From Streptomyces odontomachi (GTDB lineage Bacteria > Actinomycetota > Actinomycetes > Streptomycetales > Streptomycetaceae), in NCBI RefSeq assembly GCF_024435355.1, contig NZ_JAMJWG010000023.1, forward strand, positions 1 through 64,000: a DNA stretch of 64,000 bases, in the 5' to 3' direction. The position numbers and the translations under genes were made by a program. Each line of letters begins with the position of its first letter. The stretch's first letter is position 1. Below, one piece after another: positions 61,229 to 64,000 of this stretch. The notes below the pieces were generated by a model. The model saw only the letters and a list, made by a program, of their open reading frames with translations. It did not search any database and was not told the DNA's origin.

Positions 61229-61531
61229 ATGTATGCGCGACGGCGCCACCGCTACTTCCTCATGATGGGGATCTGCATCGGCCTGTTCGTCCTGGCCTGG
61301 GGCGTGGTGCGCATCTGGTCGGTGCCCGCCGCCGTGGGCATGTGCGTCGTCGCCATGGTGATCCCGCCGTGCGCGGCGATCGTCGCGAACCGTCGAGGTC
61401 CCGAGGACCGCTGGTGGGACGACCCCACCGGAGACCCCAAGTCCGACGAGTGGTGGGACGAGCTGGACGGCAGGACGGACGGCCGGAACGGCAGGAAGGA
61501 CGGCCGGAAGGACGGCCGGAAACACGAGTGA
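61229..61531 (+). CDS. DUF3099 membrane protein
   Basis: 100 aa. Two helices (FLMMGICIGLFVLAWGVVRI and AAVGMCVVAMVIPPCAAIV) typical of DUF3099, then RRGPEDRWWDDPTGDPKSDE and a Lys/Arg/Gly/Asp-rich tail of imperfect 12-bp repeats (ggacggccggaa). ATG 61229 with a GAAGG site. Function unknown. Confidence 0.85.
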   Translation: MYARRRHRYFLMMGICIGLFVLAWGVVRIWSVPAAVGMCVVAMVIPPCAAIVANRRGPEDRWWDDPTGDPKSDEWWDELDGRTDGRNGRKDGRKDGRKHE

Positions 61532-61565
61532 CCGGGGCGCGGCGGTCAGGTCGGTAACGGTCAGG

Positions 61566-61928
61566 TCAGTACACGAGCGCCTGGGTGTCGTCCGCCAGTG
61601 CCTCCTGCACGAAGACCTGCGCGCCCGCGATGCGCACCCCCTTGATGACGTCCTGTTCGGTGATGCCACGCCGGGCCGCGCACTGGGTGCACAGCGTGAT
61701 GCGGCCGCCCGCCTGGATCCCCTCGATCAGCTCCGGCAAGGGCGCCGCGTGCGGTAGCTCGAACTCCGCCGCCCGGCCCGGCAGCGCGAACCACGCGGAC
61801 TCCCCGGTCAGCCAGAGCGAGACGTCCGCACCGCTGGCCGCCGCGACGGCCGCGACCGTGAACGCCTGCGAGCAGCGCTCGGGGGCGTCGGCCCCCGCCG
61901 TCACCTTGATCACGAGCTTCTTCGCCAT
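61566..61928 (-). CDS. DsrE/DsrF-like sulfur-relay protein
   Basis: 120 aa. LVIKVTAGADAPERCSQAFT, then GADVSLWLTGESAWFALPG, then ITLCTQCAARRGITEQDVIK with the Cys-x-x-Cys pair. DsrE-fold proteins transfer sulfur via a Cys; this fits the sulfurtransferase genes nearby. ATG 61928. Convergent with the DUF3099 gene. Confidence 0.86.
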   Translation of the reverse strand: MAKKLVIKVTAGADAPERCSQAFTVAAVAAASGADVSLWLTGESAWFALPGRAAEFELPHAAPLPELIEGIQAGGRITLCTQCAARRGITEQDVIKGVRIAGAQVFVQEALADDTQALVY

Positions 61929-62081
61929 GGCGGCATCGTATGCGCCCGACAGGAGAGGGCGATCGGGCGGATCCGTCCCGGCCGCCACGACGCCCGGCCC
62001 GGGGGCCCACTAAGCTGGGCCCCGGCCCCCGCGCCGCGGGCAGCGTTCGCCCCGCCCGCCCGAGGACACCGAGGAGTACCC

Positions 62082-62183
62082 GTGCTTGAGGCATTCTTCG
62101 AGACCCTGCTGGCCCTGATCTGCGTCGCCGTGCTGGCGTTCGCCTGGCTGGTCGTGAGCAAGCTCTACGAGGGGCAGCGCTGA
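62082..62183 (+). CDS. 33-aa membrane peptide
   Basis: GTG 62082, GAGGAG site 6 nt upstream. LEAFFETLLALICVAVLAFA is one membrane helix, followed by WLVVSKLYEGQR. The length and sequence match a small conserved Streptomyces membrane peptide, as far as I recall. Lies between DsrE-like and the nitrobindin-like gene, 64 bp before the latter. Function unknown. Confidence 0.75.
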   Translation: MLEAFFETLLALICVAVLAFAWLVVSKLYEGQR

Positions 62184-62247
62184 GGCCCGTACGGTCACGA
62201 CGCCGGACGCACCCCACACCCCAACGACAGAGACGTAGCCGAGCCCG

Positions 62248-62820
62248 ATGATCGAAATCCCGTCCGACCTGCACAAGGACCTCGTTCCCCTGGCCTTCCT
62301 CCTCGGCGACTGGGCCGGGGCAGGCGTCTTCGACTTCCCCGGCGCCGAGAAGTGCAACTTCGGTCAGGAAGTCACGTTCACCCATGACGGGCGGGACTTC
62401 CTGGAGTACCACTCGCACGCCTGGGTGCTGGACTCCGAGGGCAACAAGGTCAGGCCGCTGGAGTCGGAGTCCGGCTTCTGGAGAGTTGACGCCGACCGCA
62501 AGATCGAGGTCGTCATGGTCCGTGACGACGGGGTCGTGGAGGTCTGGTACGGGGACCTGGCCGACCGCAAGCCGCGTATCGACCTGGCCACCGACGCCGT
62601 CGCCCGCACTGCGGCCTCCGGCCCGTACAGCGGCGGCAAGCGGCTGTACGGCTATGTGAACGGTGACCTGATGTGGGTCGGCGAGAAGCAGACCCCCGAG
62701 GTGCCGCTGCGGCCCTACATGTCGGCCCAGCTGAAGAAGGCCGTCAGCCCCGAGCAGGTCGCCGCCTGGGCCAAGGACCTCGGAGACCTCCCGGACGACG
62801 GCATCGCCTTCTTCAAGTGA
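62248..62820 (+). CDS. Nitrobindin-like/FABP-like heme-binding protein
   Basis: 190 aa, ten-stranded beta barrel (FABP-like, DUF1794). GDWAGAGVFDFPGAEKCNFG with the W-x-G-x-G motif, QEVTFTHDGRDFLEYHSHAW, and RPYMSAQLKKAVSPEQVAAW. Nitrobindins bind ferric heme and may act on NO; the axial His near the C-terminus of the family is not obvious here. ATG 62248. Confidence 0.82.
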   Translation: MIEIPSDLHKDLVPLAFLLGDWAGAGVFDFPGAEKCNFGQEVTFTHDGRDFLEYHSHAWVLDSEGNKVRPLESESGFWRVDADRKIEVVMVRDDGVVEVWYGDLADRKPRIDLATDAVARTAASGPYSGGKRLYGYVNGDLMWVGEKQTPEVPLRPYMSAQLKKAVSPEQVAAWAKDLGDLPDDGIAFFK

Positions 62821-62936
62821 GCCGTTCCAGGTGAGCCGTGCGTCCTGAGTGAGCCGTGTTGCCGACGTGAGCCGCTTTCCTTGAGTCAGTCGCGTTCTTC
62901 GAGTGAGGCGTCCGCCGGCTGCCTACACTGGGGAAC
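62821..62936. promoter_or_regulatory. Repeats and nur promoter region
   Basis: Four to five degenerate gtgagccgt repeats after the stop, then a -10 TACACT at 62924-62929. Seven bases separate it from GTG 62937, consistent with a leaderless mRNA. Confidence 0.45.
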
Positions 62937-63404
62937 GTGGTGAGCACCGACTGGAAGAGCGATCTACGGCAGCGCGGCTACCGTCTGACCCCGCAGCGGC
63001 AGCTGGTGCTCGAAGCCGTGGACACGCTGGAGCACGCCACCCCCGACGACATCCTCGTCGAGGTGCGCAAGACCGCCTCCGGGGTGAACATCTCCACCGT
63101 CTACCGCACCCTCGAGCTGCTCGAGGAGTTGGGCCTGGTCAGCCACGCCCACCTCGGGCACGGCGCGCCCACCTACCACCTCGCGGACCGCCACCACCAC
63201 ATGCACCTGGTCTGCCAGGACTGCGGGGACGTCATCGAGGCCGATGTCGAGCTGGCGGCCGAGTTCACCGCGAAGCTGCGGGAGACCTTCGGCTTCGACA
63301 CCGACATGAAGCACTTCGCCATCTTCGGCCGCTGCGCCAAGTGCAACGCGGCGGCCGACGGCGCACCACACGGCGTCGGCGCACCGAAGACGGCACCCGA
63401 GTGA
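62937..63404 (+). CDS. nur: Fur-family regulator, Nur (nickel) type
   Basis: 155 aa. Winged helix LRQRGYRLTPQRQLVLEAVD with NISTVYRTLELLEELGLVSH; dimerisation/metal region HLADRHHHMHLVCQDCGDVI and MKHFAIFGRCAKCNA with the two Cys-x-x-Cys structural zinc sites. The His-rich HHHMH and GVN context and the chromosomal neighbourhood suggest Nur, the nickel-responsive member, rather than Zur or iron Fur; this is from memory. GTG 62937; probably leaderless. Confidence 0.85.
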   Translation: MVSTDWKSDLRQRGYRLTPQRQLVLEAVDTLEHATPDDILVEVRKTASGVNISTVYRTLELLEELGLVSHAHLGHGAPTYHLADRHHHMHLVCQDCGDVIEADVELAAEFTAKLRETFGFDTDMKHFAIFGRCAKCNAAADGAPHGVGAPKTAPE

Positions 63405-63480
63405 CGGCCCGCACCCCGCGGAAAAGAAAGCCGGACGCGGCAACCAGGCACGTAAGCACACAGTCGTAGGCTGTGTGGAT

Positions 63481-64000
63481 ATGAAGAGCCCTCTGCTGAC
63501 CCTGCCAGGCGCCGTCCCCGCCGAGGGCGTGGACGAAGGCGTCGCCGCGCACTACGGCGATCTGTTCCGCGAGCAGCGCGCCCTCGCCGACGGAACCGGT
63601 CTCGTCGACCTGTCGCACCGCGGTGTGATCACCGTGACCGGTGAGGACCGGCTGAGCTGGCTTCACCTGCTGCTCACCCAGCACGTCAGCAACCTTCCCG
63701 CAGGTCAGGCCACCGAGGCACTGATCCTCTCGCCGCACGGCCACATCGAGCACGCCCTGTACCTCGTCGACGACGGCAGCACGGTGTGGATGCATGTCGA
63801 GCCGGGCACGCAGGAAGCGCTCATCGGCTACCTGGAGTCGATGAAGTTCTTCTACCGGGTCGAGGTGGCCGACCGCACCGCCGACACCGCCGTCGTGCAC
63901 CTCCCGGCCGGCTCGATCACCGAGGTGCCCGAGGCGGTCGCGGTGCGCGAGACCGCGTACGGGCGCGATCTGTTCCTGCCGCGCGCCGAGCTGACGGCCT
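63481..64000 (+). CDS. ygfZ: YgfZ/GcvT-family folate-binding protein (5' part)
   Basis: ATG 63481; 173 codons are within the window and the frame is still open at the end. Starts MKSPLLTLPGAVPAEG, then LADGTGLVDLSHRGVITVTG, LHLLLTQHVSNLPAGQATEA and the paired strands ALIGYLESMKFFYRVEVADR, the GcvT-like fold. YgfZ binds tetrahydrofolate and helps iron-sulfur cluster enzymes. The conserved Cys motif (K-G-C-Y-x-G-Q-E) would lie beyond the window. Confidence 0.9.
   Translation, partial: MKSPLLTLPGAVPAEGVDEGVAAHYGDLFREQRALADGTGLVDLSHRGVITVTGEDRLSWLHLLLTQHVSNLPAGQATEALILSPHGHIEHALYLVDDGSTVWMHVEPGTQEALIGYLESMKFFYRVEVADRTADTAVVHLPAGSITEVPEAVAVRETAYGRDLFLPRAELTA

Overview
This is a GC-rich actinobacterial chromosome segment, almost certainly from a Streptomyces. 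Evidence: strong third-position GC in most genes, frequent GTG starts, GlnR, CsoR, mycothiol synthase, XRE/DUF5753-DUF397 pairs, and a gene order (csoR, PhoU-like, pitH, pstBACS, nudix, CHAD, ppk, mshD, two-component pair, htrA, lacI-type, glnR, rhodanese, DUF1416, DsrE, FurB/Nur, ygfZ) that I remember from the S. coelicolor core chromosome. The synteny statement is from memory, not from a search.

Layout. 108-656: GNAT acetyltransferase. 705-11060 (minus): a seven-gene locus resembling a type IV secretion system (T4SS): a VirD4-like protein, a VirB4 ATPase split over two genes, a TrbL/VirB6-like membrane protein, a TcpC/VirB8-like protein, a two-helix VirB2-size protein, and a large membrane protein with a cysteine-bearing exported part. 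A lysozyme + NlpC/P60 cell wall hydrolase (12692-13681) nearby completes a Gram-positive T4SS-like parts list, with no relaxase in sight. 11457-18675: isochorismatase-like protein, orphan DUF397, PAP2 phosphatase followed by a 21-bp minisatellite, a bicovalent-type flavin oxidase, a lipoprotein and small proteins. 19046-32198: copper sensor CsoR and the phosphate block (PhoU-like, PitH, PstBACS with a PHO box, nudix, CHAD, polyphosphate kinase), then mycothiol synthase. 32371-35834: reductase-ferredoxin-P450-MarR cluster.

36144-48135 is the accessory part: a secreted 5'-nucleotidase, lipoproteins, two cassettes of WXG/LXG-type (type VII secretion-like) proteins (39439-41630 minus; 44815-48135 plus, visibly lower in GC), and an XRE regulator with its DUF397 partner. 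48211-58119 returns to core genes: two-component system, HtrA-like protease, a small HTH protein paired with a stand-alone ClpC-type N domain behind three stacked palindromes, LacI-type regulator, GlnR, a hydrolase whose 3' end is tandemly duplicated, MoaD-like and membrane proteins.

58289-64000 is a lipid-binding DUF2993 protein and a sulfur/metal block: a Cys-containing leader peptide (59349-59456) upstream of rhodanese CysA and DUF1416, DUF3099, DsrE-like, a 33-aa membrane peptide, a nitrobindin-like protein, Nur/FurB, and the 5' part of ygfZ running off the window. No rRNA, tRNA, CRISPR array or intact insertion sequence was recognised. The most interesting items are the T4SS-like locus with its split VirB4, the probably leaderless cysteine leader peptide, and the HTH/Clp-N pair.
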